This document shows, one piece after another, positions 25,657 to 35,291 of a DNA stretch of 64,000 bases. This stretch comes from CAKOSP01 sp044432745 (lineage in GTDB: Bacteria; Bacillota_I; Bacilli_A; RF39; UBA660): NCBI GenBank assembly GCA_044432745.1, contig JAWXUH010000001.1, positions 238,857 through 302,856 on the forward strand, written 5' to 3'. Within the stretch, counting starts at the first letter, position 1. The number at the start of each line of letters is the position of its first letter. Made by a program: the position numbers and the translations under genes. Under the pieces are notes generated by a model that had not been told where the DNA came from, made no database searches, and was given only the letters and a program-made list of their open reading frames with translations.

Positions 25657-27997
25657 GTAATTTTAAGAACATTGTTGCAAATTTAGGATTTAACCCTTTT
25701 ACTTTCAACTTATTAACAAGTATTCTCTTACGTTTTAAATCTCTATCACTAAACAATATTTCAGCTAGTTCTTCTTTAATATTTGTAGGTATTTTAGTAT
25801 CAAATAAAATTGCATTTACATCTTCATAAAAGATATGTGTTGCATCAATTTCTATATCCTTACCTTTACAATTTATAGTAAGCTGTTTTGTTGTATCAAC
25901 ATTCTTAACATCTATTACAAAGTTAGTATCATCATTAGATACTTCAAAATCTTCGTATATTTCTCCATTTAGGAATAACGTTACATCTTCTGCTCTTTTA
26001 GTATTTCTAAATTTAACTATGTAATTTCTTACCTCAGGTACTATACCACTTTTACCTTCTAATGGTCTTATAATAAGTGTATAGTTATTTTGCATGTAAT
26101 TGTAATCAAAAGCAGTTATTAAATAATCACCTTCTTCATTCAATTTACCATCTCCGTCATCTTCATAAAATTTATAAAGATTACTCTTACCTGGGAATAC
26201 ATTTAATTCTATTGTCTTAGGATTACTTAAATCATTTTTTACTGGACCTAGTACACTAAGTGGTACAACTCCTCCTGCTTTTACAAAAATTGGATAATCT
26301 TCTGCTTTGTAGAATGTTACGTATCTTTTATCTCCAATAAATTTCTTACCAGTTCTAAAATCATACCATGTTCCTTCTGGTAAATATATTTTTTCTATAC
26401 TTCTAGATATTAATTGATTTATAGGTTTAGTAATTGCTGCTATTAAAAATTCTGATCCAAAGAAATATTCATTTTTATATACCACTTCGTCATATATAAA
26501 CGGTGTATTGTAATACAACGGCTGTGAAAGCGGTATTCCAAGTGTATGATACTTATATCCTTCTGAATAAATGTAAGGTATCATTCTATATCTTAAATCA
26601 CAATAATTTTTAACTATAGTTAAGGTTTTTACATCCCATAACCAAGGTTCTCTTTTGTAATAAGGACCTCTTTTTGCACTAAATCTAAATATAGGATTAA
26701 ACACTGAGAACTGTACATATCTCATATACAACTCGTTATCTTCAGTACCATCTTTAAATCCACCAACATCATGACTCCACCACGAAAAACCGTGATTTGA
26801 TGCTCCAGAATTGTAATTAGGTAAACAATCTAATGTTTTCCATCCTACTCTTGTTTCTCCAGAATATAATGCAGGATATCTATGTGCCCCTACTCCAAAA
26901 TTTCTAGTTAATGAAAAACCTCTTTCATTGAATCCCATTTTTTTAACATAATAATTCAATGCTGCTAATTTGTTTTTATCTTCTTGATAATCTAACCATA
27001 AAAAGTCTACTCCTATATTTTTAAGAGGAGTAAGTATTTCATTTATAAATAATTTAGAAAATTCCTCATCTAAAATATTAAATGGTATATTCGCTCTTTC
27101 ATCACTTGGAAATTTTTCTAGAAATTTATCATATACATCTTCTTTATTACTTATACCTTCAACTGGATCAAAATTTATACCTAATTTTATATTTTTCTTA
27201 TGTAGCTCTTCTATAAATTGTTTTGGCGCAGGAAACAACTTAGATGAAAATGTATAACCAGTTTTATTTAAATTTATATCTGTTTCATCTTTTTCATGCC
27301 AAAATTCACTTGATAAATACACTGATAAAGGTATATCATATTTTTCAAACAATCTAAGTAGGTACATAACATCTTTTTCACTATATACTCTATCTCTATT
27401 CCACCATATTCCTAATGCATATTTTGGTATTAAAGGAGGATGTCCTGATAATTTATAAAAATCTTTTAAACATCCAGCAAAATCTCTTCTATACATAAAT
27501 AAGTATATATCTACGTTTCCATCCACTCTAGTTTTAACATTATCTCTTTTATTAATTACTAAACCTTTTGAATCGTCAATACTAACAAATCCATCTGTTG
27601 AATATAAAGCTTTATCTGTATTTAATTTTAATATTGTTTCTAAATTAAAACCATTGCTTCTAAAATTTCTAGATTCTGCATGATTAGGAAACCACATTTT
27701 ATCTGTTCCATTTAATTTAACTCTTAAATTAGAATCTGGAAATAATTTAGATGAAAAGAAAGGCATCTCTTTAGTATATTGAAATGCAAAATTTTCACTT
27801 GTTACTACTAAATGTTTACTATCTTCTGTTATATCTATATTAGTTTTTTCAAAATCTCTATTTATCGCAAAATGAGTAGCATCGTCTAAAAAAGTTCCAG
27901 TTTCACTATATTCAAATCTTATTAACCTTTCACTTAAAATTGTTATTCTATATTTTTTACCAACAAATGTTGGACAATTTAAACTCTTAGCTTCCAT
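25634..27997 (-). CDS. Glycoside hydrolase family 31 (alpha-glucosidase-like)
   Basis: Probably a cytosolic alpha-glucosidase or alpha-xylosidase. The 787-residue protein has the N-terminal beta-sandwich, then a TIM barrel with PPLIPKYALGIWWNRDR, the nucleophile region DFLWLDYQED (Asp336) and the acid/base region SWWSHDVGGF (Asp410), then C-terminal beta domains with EGTWYDF and YEDDGDG. The nucleophile motif WLDYQE differs from the usual WxDMNE of plain alpha-glucosidases, so substrate specificity is uncertain. No signal peptide. Own promoter at 28026-28054. Confidence 0.92.
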   Translation of the reverse strand: MEAKSLNCPTFVGKKYRITILSERLIRFEYSETGTFLDDATHFAINRDFEKTNIDITEDSKHLVVTSENFAFQYTKEMPFFSSKLFPDSNLRVKLNGTDKMWFPNHAESRNFRSNGFNLETILKLNTDKALYSTDGFVSIDDSKGLVINKRDNVKTRVDGNVDIYLFMYRRDFAGCLKDFYKLSGHPPLIPKYALGIWWNRDRVYSEKDVMYLLRLFEKYDIPLSVYLSSEFWHEKDETDINLNKTGYTFSSKLFPAPKQFIEELHKKNIKLGINFDPVEGISNKEDVYDKFLEKFPSDERANIPFNILDEEFSKLFINEILTPLKNIGVDFLWLDYQEDKNKLAALNYYVKKMGFNERGFSLTRNFGVGAHRYPALYSGETRVGWKTLDCLPNYNSGASNHGFSWWSHDVGGFKDGTEDNELYMRYVQFSVFNPIFRFSAKRGPYYKREPWLWDVKTLTIVKNYCDLRYRMIPYIYSEGYKYHTLGIPLSQPLYYNTPFIYDEVVYKNEYFFGSEFLIAAITKPINQLISRSIEKIYLPEGTWYDFRTGKKFIGDKRYVTFYKAEDYPIFVKAGGVVPLSVLGPVKNDLSNPKTIELNVFPGKSNLYKFYEDDGDGKLNEEGDYLITAFDYNYMQNNYTLIIRPLEGKSGIVPEVRNYIVKFRNTKRAEDVTLFLNGEIYEDFEVSNDDTNFVIDVKNVDTTKQLTINCKGKDIEIDATHIFYEDVNAILFDTKIPTNIKEELAEILFSDRDLKRKRILVNKLKVKGLNPKFATMFLKLLEYSGEI

Positions 27998-28025
27998 CTA
28001 AATCCTCTTTATCTTTCTTTATAAA

Positions 28026-28054
28026 ATTTTATCATACATAATAGTTTTTATCAA
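28026..28054 (-). promoter_or_regulatory. Sigma-A promoter of the GH31 gene
   Basis: Minus-strand TTGATA (28049-28054), 17 bp, TAAAAT (28026-28031) with TG before the -10. It lies immediately downstream of the terminator of the previous gene. Confidence 0.8.
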
Positions 28055-28055
28055 T

Positions 28056-28083
28056 AAAAAAAAAATCATATTATTGATTTTTT
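28056..28083 (-). terminator. Rho-independent terminator after the SipW-signal protein gene
   Basis: AAAAAATCA/TGATTTTTT stem, 6-nt loop, ten T on the minus strand. Confidence 0.85.
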
Positions 28084-28093
28084 ATTTTAGATT

Positions 28094-28732
28094 TTAATCA
28101 TTTGAAGTTGGTACTACACATGAAACGTCAAATTTAATCACACCTGTGTAAGTCGTACCAGCTGCTGCTGATTGATCATAATCACGATTGTAGTAATTAG
28201 CTGTAACTGTCCATATTAATTTACCTTCTTGATCAATACCATCTAAAGCAAATTCTGCTCCTGAAACTAAAGTAATATCACTTGAACCCGCAATACTTAC
28301 TTCATTAAATGATGTATTAGTAAGTGTACCGTCACCATCTATAGCAGCAGCACCACTTAAACTTAATTCTAATCCAGCACCAGTATTTGTGTAATAAGCA
28401 TCAGCATCCGGAGAATAAATTAAATCATAAGTACAAAGAAATTGTCCACCACCTGATCCAGTAGATGCTTCAATTGTTAAATCAACATCTTTAGTTACTG
28501 CTACAGGATTATCAGTAGAATTTGCTTCTAACATATCTGCAAGTGCTATAGTCATATTTAACGCTTCAGCTCCTGATGTTGCTGAGTTTAAAGATTCTGT
28601 TGCAACTGTTACTGTAGATGCAGCTGTTAATGTACCAGCTGCTGTGAAGTACGCAAACGTAGCTCCTACTACAGCAACAAGTAACGTAGCAATTGCTATT
28701 ACCGTTAGTAGCATTGTATTTTTTCTTTCCAT
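28094..28732 (-). CDS. Secreted protein with SipW-type signal (TasA/camelysin-like)
   Basis: About 212 residues. The N-terminus MERKNTMLLTVIAIATLLVA followed by VVGATFAYFTA is the signal-peptide type seen in TasA and camelysin, which are cut by the SipW peptidase. The mature part is Thr/Ala/Ser/Asp-rich, low in charge, with few Cys, as in fibre-forming surface proteins. The start is ATG 28732 behind AAAGGAA; 28738 is an alternative. No sipW-like gene is in this window. Monocistronic, with a promoter at 28759-28787. Confidence 0.75.
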   Translation of the reverse strand: MERKNTMLLTVIAIATLLVAVVGATFAYFTAAGTLTAASTVTVATESLNSATSGAEALNMTIALADMLEANSTDNPVAVTKDVDLTIEASTGSGGGQFLCTYDLIYSPDADAYYTNTGAGLELSLSGAAAIDGDGTLTNTSFNEVSIAGSSDITLVSGAEFALDGIDQEGKLIWTVTANYYNRDYDQSAAAGTTYTGVIKFDVSCVVPTSND

Positions 28733-28758
28733 AATCATATTTCCTTTCCTATGATTAC

Positions 28759-28787
28759 ATATTATCACATTTTATAATTCTTTACAA
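28759..28787 (-). promoter_or_regulatory. Promoter of the SipW-signal protein gene
   Basis: Minus-strand TTGTAA (28782-28787), 17 bp, TAATAT (28759-28764), with TG one base before the -10. Confidence 0.65.
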
Positions 28788-28843
28788 CCCTTTTTTCACA
28801 AAATCTACAAAAAATAAATTTGCTTTTTTTTATTTATTAAAGA

Positions 28844-30796
28844 TCAATTTTTTTTGTTTTTTTTCATCTCGAAGTATACATCTCGTAATTCCATAGCTCT
28901 TTCAAAATCCATATTTTTTGCTGCTAATTTCATCTCTTCTTCTATGTTAAATAGCAATAATTCTGTTTCTTTTTTACTCATTTTGACTTTCTGTTTTTTT
29001 ATTAAATCATTACTTACTATTTCTTTAATTTGTTTATTTATAGTCTTAGGTATTACGTTATTTTTAACATTATATTCGATTTGTATTTTTCTTCTTCTTT
29101 CTGTTTCTTGCATTGCTATTTTCATAGCATCACTTACTATATCAGCATACATAATTACTTTACCAGAAGAATTTCTTGCCGCTCTTCCAATTGTTTGAAT
29201 TAAACTTCTACTACTTCTTAAAAATCCTTGTTTGTCTGCATCCATTATACATACCAAACTAACTTCTGGTATATCTAAACCTTCTCTTAGAAGATTAATA
29301 CCTACTAAACAATCATACACACCTTCTCGCAATTCTTTAATTATTTTAAGTCTATCTAATGTTTTAACTTCACTATGTAAGTATGCTACTTTTATATTTA
29401 ATCCCTTTAAATAATTTGTTAATTCTTCGCTCATTTTTATTGTTAATGTAGTAATTAAGATTCTCTCATTTAATTTTATTTTTTCTCTTATTTCATTTAT
29501 TAAATCATCTATTTGACCTTCTTTTTTTCTCACTTCAATTATAGGATCAAGTAAACCTGTTGGTCTTATTATTTGTTCTGCATATTCACCTTTAGTTTTT
29601 TCAAGTTCGTAATCTCCAGGTGTAGCTGAAACATATACTATGTTCTTATATATATCTTCAAACTCTTCAAATTTAAGAGGTCTATTATCAAGTGCACTTG
29701 GTAATCTAAATCCGTAATCTACTAATGTTTGTTTTCGTTGTCTATCCCCATTATACATTGCTCTTACTTGTGGTAAAGTTACGTGAGATTCATCGACAAA
29801 AACTAAGTAATCTTCTCCAAAAAAACTCATTAAACAAGATGGCGTTTCTCCTTCGTCTTTTAACGCTAAATGTCTTGCATAATTTTCTACCCCCGAGCAA
29901 AAACCTGTTTCTTTTAATAACTCTAAATCGTAATTCACTCTTTCTCTTAATCTTTGTTCTTCTAATAATTTACCTTCAGATTTTAATTCATTAATTCTTT
30001 TGTTAAGTTCTTCTTCTATACGATTTATTGCAACTTGCATCTTTTCTTCACCGGTTACAAAGTGAGAAGCAGGTGAAACTACAACTGTTTTCTTATTTTT
30101 TAAAGTTGCTCCTGTTATAGGATCAAATTCTAGTATTTCTTCTACTTCATCTCCATCTAAAACTATCTTTATTGCTTTATCTTTTGAATTTACCGATATT
30201 AAATCTATAGAATCTCCTCTTACCCTAAATGAACCTCTTTTAAAATCTATTTCGTTTCTCTCGTATGTCATATCAACTAATTTTGCTATTAATTTATTTC
30301 TACTTATTGTATCTCCAATACTTAATACAAGCATACTTTTTTGATATTCTTCTTTTTCTCCAATACCATATATACATGACACCGAGGCTACTACTATTAC
30401 ATCTTTATTATTAATTAAACTACTTGTAGCACTATGTCTTAATTCATCTATCTCATCATTTATCGACGAATCTTTTTCAATGTATGTATCACTTGATGGC
30501 ACATATGCCTCAGGTTGATAATAATCGTAATAAGAAACAAAATACTCAACATGATTGTTTGGAAACATAGTCTTAAATTCACTATATAACTGTCCTGCTA
30601 ACGTTTTGTTATGAGCTAGTACTAAAGTTGGTTTTTGTACTTTATTTATTATGTTGGCCATTGTAAACGTTTTTCCAGTACCAGTAGCTCCCAGCAACAC
30701 TTGCTCCTTTTCACCTTTTTTTATACCTTCTACTAATTTTTCTATTGCTTTTGGTTGATCACCACTTGGCTCGTAATCTGATATTAAATTAAACAT
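28844..30796 (-). CDS. uvrB: Excinuclease ABC subunit B
   Basis: Damage-verification helicase of nucleotide excision repair. The 650-residue protein has Walker A GATGTGKTF (36-44), the beta-hairpin YYDYYQPEAYVP, the DE-box FVDESHVTLPQ, the helicase motifs VSATPGDYE, GLDIPEVSLV and IGRAARN, and a C-terminal UVR domain (KNMDFERAMELRD) that binds UvrC. It is complete. uvrA is not adjacent in this window. Confidence 0.98.
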   Translation of the reverse strand: MFNLISDYEPSGDQPKAIEKLVEGIKKGEKEQVLLGATGTGKTFTMANIINKVQKPTLVLAHNKTLAGQLYSEFKTMFPNNHVEYFVSYYDYYQPEAYVPSSDTYIEKDSSINDEIDELRHSATSSLINNKDVIVVASVSCIYGIGEKEEYQKSMLVLSIGDTISRNKLIAKLVDMTYERNEIDFKRGSFRVRGDSIDLISVNSKDKAIKIVLDGDEVEEILEFDPITGATLKNKKTVVVSPASHFVTGEEKMQVAINRIEEELNKRINELKSEGKLLEEQRLRERVNYDLELLKETGFCSGVENYARHLALKDEGETPSCLMSFFGEDYLVFVDESHVTLPQVRAMYNGDRQRKQTLVDYGFRLPSALDNRPLKFEEFEDIYKNIVYVSATPGDYELEKTKGEYAEQIIRPTGLLDPIIEVRKKEGQIDDLINEIREKIKLNERILITTLTIKMSEELTNYLKGLNIKVAYLHSEVKTLDRLKIIKELREGVYDCLVGINLLREGLDIPEVSLVCIMDADKQGFLRSSRSLIQTIGRAARNSSGKVIMYADIVSDAMKIAMQETERRRKIQIEYNVKNNVIPKTINKQIKEIVSNDLIKKQKVKMSKKETELLLFNIEEEMKLAAKNMDFERAMELRDVYFEMKKNKKN

Positions 30797-30924
30797 ACTT
30801 TCTCCTTTTTAACATTTTTATATAGTAACATATTATGTACTAAAATCATATATATATTAATTACAAAAAATAATTTTCTTCTTTTTTACTATAATAAACA
30901 CTTTTTTTGAGTAATATATATAAT

Positions 30925-30950
30925 AAAAAAAATAAGATGATTTCATCTTA
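30925..30950 (-). terminator. Rho-independent terminator after the acidic surface protein gene
   Basis: TAAGATG/CATCTTA stem with a 4-nt loop, then eight T on the minus strand. Confidence 0.85.
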
Positions 30951-30971
30951 CCTTTTTAATATCTTTTATTT

Positions 30972-32603
30972 TTAATTATTTTTAATTTTAGAATAAGATA
31001 TACCTCCGATTGCAACTGATATACCCACTACTACTATAAAAATTATAACATTATAATTTTTTTCTTCTTCATCTGAAGAATCTTTATTTATTTTTATAAT
31101 TGTATCATCATCTTCTTCAATTAAAACTTCTTCTTCATTACTATCTTCTTCTTCAATTATTTCTTCTGTATCTTCTTCTTCTGTTGTATCTAAATATTCT
31201 GAAACGTAATCATTAGAATTACTTTGTTCCTCTGTATATGTTTCACTATCTTCTTCAAGTTCTTCTTCAAGATCTTCAGTTTCTGTTTCTGTTTCTTCTT
31301 CTTTTTCTTCTTCTACATCTTCATCAGTATTTTCATCTAAATCATCATTTAAATCTTCTTCAGTATCTTCTTGAATTTCTTCTAACAAAACCATTAAAGT
31401 TGATACGTTAATACCTTCAACTACAATTTGCCCTTCGTCAACAACATAATCTACAGTTTTTATTTCATTATCTTCTTTATATAAAACCAATACACTTTTA
31501 CCATTATTTTCATCGCCCATATTAATAGTTACATCAATTTTATTAGTTACTTCTTCAGCGTACATTTTAAATGCTTTAAATACATTTGTGTATTTTTTTT
31601 CTGCACCATATTCATATAGTTCATTATACATTTCATCTTTTTCAGAATTTAATTCTTCTGTTTTAATTAAAGAATCACTATATAAAGGCACTGTAACTCC
31701 ATCATATATTTCTACTTCTTTTTCAAATACAAATAATACTGGTTCAGTTAATTCATAAATATTTCCAACACCATTTTGACAAATAGTATCTACATAATAC
31801 AATTCTGCTTCTAAATCGCTATAAATATGATAATTTGAATATGAAATATTTGGCATTTCAAATTTTTCAGTAGATTTCTCTAGATAATCAAATTTATTAA
31901 TACTTTCAAAATCATCTACGAATAAATTCATATAATCTAATAAATCACTTTCGTTTTGATTTATAGTTGATGGAATATAAAACATATGTGAATATACAAA
32001 TGTTATAATTGTTTCATCATAATAAACACCATCTACAAAAAAGTAAACCATTTTATTTTCTTCTACAACATATAAATCTGATCCCAATCCTCCAAATGTT
32101 GAACCTATCAAAACTTCAACTTCTTTGTTTGAAATAACACTTTCTATAGCCTCTTGTTCTTTTCCTAAATTAATTTTTTCTTTATCTAATATAATTACTT
32201 CTGGTAATGCAGCTATTGTATCTTCTACTATTAATTTATTATCTTCTTCTTTTTCTTCTTCTAAATACTCAATAGTAAATACTTTTTTTACTATCTCACC
32301 TTCATACGTAAAAGTGAAATTAACTTTGTTTGACATATAAACTGAATTCTCTGTATACCATGAATTTCTAATTTCTATATCAGTATTGTTTATTTCTTCT
32401 GTCATAATATCTAATGTTGCATCAACATATGTTGAACATAACGGAAAATATACACATCCTTCTGTATTAGATAACCCTTCATATAAACTAAGATCAAGGT
32501 TTATTGTATCTTCTAGATTGTTTACAATTTCCTCTAAATTGATTGTACTTGCATTAACATTAATGCAAAAAAATAATGTACATAACATATATAATATTTT
32601 CAT
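30972..32603 (-). CDS. Acidic cell-surface protein with C-terminal membrane anchor
   Basis: 543 residues. A signal peptide (MKILYMLCTLFFCINVNAS) is followed by a folded region of about 400 residues with no recognised domain. Then comes a Glu/Asp/Thr-rich, nearly uninterrupted acidic stretch (about 405-510; for example EEKEEETETETEDLEEELEE). A C-terminal membrane helix (IIFIVVVGISVAIGGISY) and a short KIKNN tail end it. There is no LPXTG, so anchoring is by the membrane helix. The acidic region may span the wall or bind cations. Start ATG 32603 follows AAGGAG; an ATG 33 nt earlier has no ribosome site. Confidence 0.75.
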   Translation of the reverse strand: MKILYMLCTLFFCINVNASTINLEEIVNNLEDTINLDLSLYEGLSNTEGCVYFPLCSTYVDATLDIMTEEINNTDIEIRNSWYTENSVYMSNKVNFTFTYEGEIVKKVFTIEYLEEEKEEDNKLIVEDTIAALPEVIILDKEKINLGKEQEAIESVISNKEVEVLIGSTFGGLGSDLYVVEENKMVYFFVDGVYYDETIITFVYSHMFYIPSTINQNESDLLDYMNLFVDDFESINKFDYLEKSTEKFEMPNISYSNYHIYSDLEAELYYVDTICQNGVGNIYELTEPVLFVFEKEVEIYDGVTVPLYSDSLIKTEELNSEKDEMYNELYEYGAEKKYTNVFKAFKMYAEEVTNKIDVTINMGDENNGKSVLVLYKEDNEIKTVDYVVDEGQIVVEGINVSTLMVLLEEIQEDTEEDLNDDLDENTDEDVEEEKEEETETETEDLEEELEEDSETYTEEQSNSNDYVSEYLDTTEEEDTEEIIEEEDSNEEEVLIEEDDDTIIKINKDSSDEEEKNYNVIIFIVVVGISVAIGGISYSKIKNN

Positions 32604-32686
32604 AAAAAACTCCTTAACATTATACAAATGTAACACATTAGATTTATTATTTCAAAACTTTTTGATTTTTTTTACATTTTATTTAC

Positions 32687-32715
32687 AAAAAAAGAGAAAT
32701 ACATTTTCTCTTTTT
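32687..32715 (-). terminator. Rho-independent terminator after the GH3 gene
   Basis: An 11-bp perfect stem, AAAAAGAGAAA with its complement, a 5-nt loop and a T tail on the minus strand. Confidence 0.9.
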
Positions 32716-32721
32716 AATATG

Positions 32722-33795
32722 TTATATATTTTTTTTACATTTACTATTTACTTCTTCTATTCTTTTATTTATTTTTTCAATATCCATTGTATTTTCAATT
32801 TTTCTATCATTTATTTTGTATTTATCTTTAATAGAGGACACTCTTTTATACGATGCATCTATTTGATCTGTATCAATTTTATTAAGATTATATTTATTTA
32901 TTACATCTTCAAGAACATTTTCAAGACCTACAAAATATTTGTACATTATCACATCTAATCCAGCATTTGCTGCCTTATAGATAGATTTCTTCCTTCCATA
33001 CAAATACCTTACGCTTCTCATTGCCAGTTCATCACTTACTATTAAACCATCATAGCTATATCTTTTTCTTATGTCTGCTATATATTTTTTTGATATAGAA
33101 GCAGGTAAAGATCCCGTTTGCCCCTTAATCATTATATGCCCTACCATTATAGCGTCTGCTCCATTTTCTATAGCTTTTATAAATGGAATAGCATCTTCAG
33201 ATAGTATTTTTTCATAATTATTTATCCTTGGTAAAAACATATGCGAGTCTTTTTTTATACTACCATGCCCAGGAAAATGTTTTAAAACTGGAATGACACC
33301 TTTTTTTTCAAACTCTTCTGATATGATTTTAGTTACTTCGTATACTTCTTCTGGAATTTCACTATACGCTCTGTCACCGATATAGTGATTATCTTCATAT
33401 TTTTTCAAATCTAGAACTGGTGCAAAATTCATGTTCAAACCAGTTTCAGATAACATTTCAGCTGTGATTTCTCCAACGTTTCGTTGTTCTTCTTTACTTA
33501 ATTTATTTACTTTAGATGCCGTTGCTATATTTTTAAATTCTTTTGGAAATCTATTTACCCTACCACATTCTTGATCTATAGATATAAATAGTGGCAATTT
33601 ATTTTCTTTGTTCGCTAATTTTAGTTGATTAATAACATTTATCATTTCTTCGTAATTAGAATAATTATTTTTATATATTATAACTCCTCCAATATGATAT
33701 TTTTTTATTAAATTTATTACATCATTTAAATTTTCTCTTTTAGTTACCCCTACTAAGAATAATTGTCCGATTTTTTCTTTTGATATTATATTCAT
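32722..33795 (-). CDS. nagZ: Glycoside hydrolase family 3, NagZ-like beta-N-acetylhexosaminidase
   Basis: Removes terminal N-acetylglucosamine, typically from cell-wall fragments. The 357-residue protein has the family pattern GGVIIYKNN, LFISIDQECGRVNRFP, NMNFAPVLDL, the signature KHFPGHGSIKKDSH with the catalytic Asp183/His185 dyad, and the nucleophile in GLIVSDELAMR (Asp255). Length is that of a single-domain NagZ. No signal peptide, so probably cytosolic. The promoter spacer holds a perfect inverted repeat (33837-33858), suggesting a dedicated repressor. Confidence 0.9.
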   Translation of the reverse strand: MNIISKEKIGQLFLVGVTKRENLNDVINLIKKYHIGGVIIYKNNYSNYEEMINVINQLKLANKENKLPLFISIDQECGRVNRFPKEFKNIATASKVNKLSKEEQRNVGEITAEMLSETGLNMNFAPVLDLKKYEDNHYIGDRAYSEIPEEVYEVTKIISEEFEKKGVIPVLKHFPGHGSIKKDSHMFLPRINNYEKILSEDAIPFIKAIENGADAIMVGHIMIKGQTGSLPASISKKYIADIRKRYSYDGLIVSDELAMRSVRYLYGRKKSIYKAANAGLDVIMYKYFVGLENVLEDVINKYNLNKIDTDQIDASYKRVSSIKDKYKINDRKIENTMDIEKINKRIEEVNSKCKKNI

Positions 33796-33830
33796 ATTAT
33801 AATCTTCCCTTCAATTTCATCTTATACTAT

Positions 33831-33859
33831 ATTATGTGACAAATATGTGTATTTGTCAA
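33831..33859 (-). promoter_or_regulatory. Sigma-A promoter of the GH3 gene
   Basis: Minus-strand perfect TTGACA (33854-33859), 17 bp, CATAAT (33831-33836). Confidence 0.8.
33837..33858. promoter_or_regulatory. Operator-like inverted repeat in the GH3 promoter
   Basis: TGACAAATA, four bases, TATTTGTCA: a perfect 9-bp inverted repeat. It occupies the spacer and enters the -35 box, so a bound protein would block RNA polymerase. The regulator is unknown. Confidence 0.7.
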
Positions 33860-33876
33860 TAAATATAATATAAACT

Positions 33877-33909
33877 AAAAAGATAAAATTTGATATATTT
33901 TATCTTTTT
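33877..33909 (-). terminator. Rho-independent terminator after the zinc-ribbon protein gene
   Basis: A 13-bp perfect stem, AAAAAGATAAAAT with its complement, and a 7-nt loop; the T tail on the minus strand is part of the stem. Confidence 0.75.
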
Positions 33910-35288
33910 TATTTTATTCCAGATACAGAAGAATCATTAGCTCCGTGCATTGTAGAATTACTTAATCTTCTCATATGTTTTATTTTATTATCTGTTTTTT
34001 TCATGTTATTAACAGTATTTTTTGTTTCTCTTTCATGAAAATGCCTTGCACTAGAATTTCTATATACAGATATCATTACTCCATAATATATAAAACCACT
34101 TGATAGAAGCAAAAAATCATAATCTAAATCTATTACACATACTCCAAAGAAACTTAATAATTCTACTAGACATGAAATTAGTAGCAATTTAGACATATTG
34201 ATAGGTATACTACCCATTATTTCATTTGTTCTTGCGTTTGCCACTATATAATGAAGAATACTCTCATTACCTTTTTTTTCTTGATAACTATATACCCATA
34301 CTGGTAAATAAGCAGTCTTCCATTGTATTCCTTTTATATCTAATTTTTCATTTTCCCATCTTACTCCACGGTCGTAATACAATATACTTTCTCCACAGGC
34401 ATATCTAGCAATGTCTTTAGCTTGCACTTCTACTAACTTATTTAAATCTTCTAAATTAGTATCTCTTTTTTCTGATGTAAATCCACTCATATAATTTGAA
34501 TTAAACTTAACAGAGTTTTCTATATCAAAAGGCATTATAGAATTTATTATATTATTTGTTTTAGATTTATTATTTTTATCTAATTTATCTGCACTAGTTT
34601 CAAGCGTTAAATCATCTATAATAAAATCAAATTCTCTTGTTATTTCATACAAATCGGCATCATAATATGTTCTTTGATGTTCCTTAGTACCCTCTACATA
34701 TCTGCGAGTCGTATGCTCACCTTTTCCATTCATTTTAACATTAGCATTAATATCAACAACTGCATATGGAAAATATACTCCCATAATATTATCTAAAGAA
34801 AATTCAGATTTGAATTTTTCATTAGCAAAGAATGATCTTTTCTTTACGAATTTTTCTATGTCTATTTTTACATCTTTTTTTTCAATTTTAAATGGAAGTA
34901 TTATATCGGGTACTGCACCGTTTGGTATCTGCTCATTTATTGATAAAACATGTCTACACCAGTGACACCTTGATTGCGTTGAAGTCGTAGTATCTACTAC
35001 AACTTGAGCACCGCAGCTTGTACATTTTAATGTTATCATATCACTATAATCACTAGCAATATCGTTTGACCCACTACCTTTGACTACACCATCAAGAGTA
35101 CTTAAATCTTCTACAAATCCATCTACTTGTTCAGTTTGAAATTCATGTCTACAAAAATGACAAACCAATTTTCCTGTTTTAACATTTAGTGATATTTCTG
35201 TTGCACCACATTTTGGACATTTTTCTTGACCATTTTTTTGACCTGCATCCGTTTTTATTTCTTTTATTTTATCTGAACTACTAGTCAT
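33909..35288 (-). CDS. TFIIB-type zinc-ribbon membrane protein
   Basis: 459 residues. Two zinc ribbons stand at the N-terminus: CPKCGATEIS...CHFCRHEF and CTSCGAQVV...CHWCRHVL. A long middle region and two membrane helices (about 357-395) follow, with a polar His/Arg-rich tail. Proteins of this type are commonly encoded next to an SPFH/SHOCT protein, as here (3-bp gap), and in Bacillus the related ydj genes are an operon. A role in membrane organisation is likely but unproven. Confidence 0.8.
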   Translation of the reverse strand: MTSSSDKIKEIKTDAGQKNGQEKCPKCGATEISLNVKTGKLVCHFCRHEFQTEQVDGFVEDLSTLDGVVKGSGSNDIASDYSDMITLKCTSCGAQVVVDTTTSTQSRCHWCRHVLSINEQIPNGAVPDIILPFKIEKKDVKIDIEKFVKKRSFFANEKFKSEFSLDNIMGVYFPYAVVDINANVKMNGKGEHTTRRYVEGTKEHQRTYYDADLYEITREFDFIIDDLTLETSADKLDKNNKSKTNNIINSIMPFDIENSVKFNSNYMSGFTSEKRDTNLEDLNKLVEVQAKDIARYACGESILYYDRGVRWENEKLDIKGIQWKTAYLPVWVYSYQEKKGNESILHYIVANARTNEIMGSIPINMSKLLLISCLVELLSFFGVCVIDLDYDFLLLSSGFIYYGVMISVYRNSSARHFHERETKNTVNNMKKTDNKIKHMRRLSNSTMHGANDSSVSGIK

Positions 35289-35291
35289 TTT

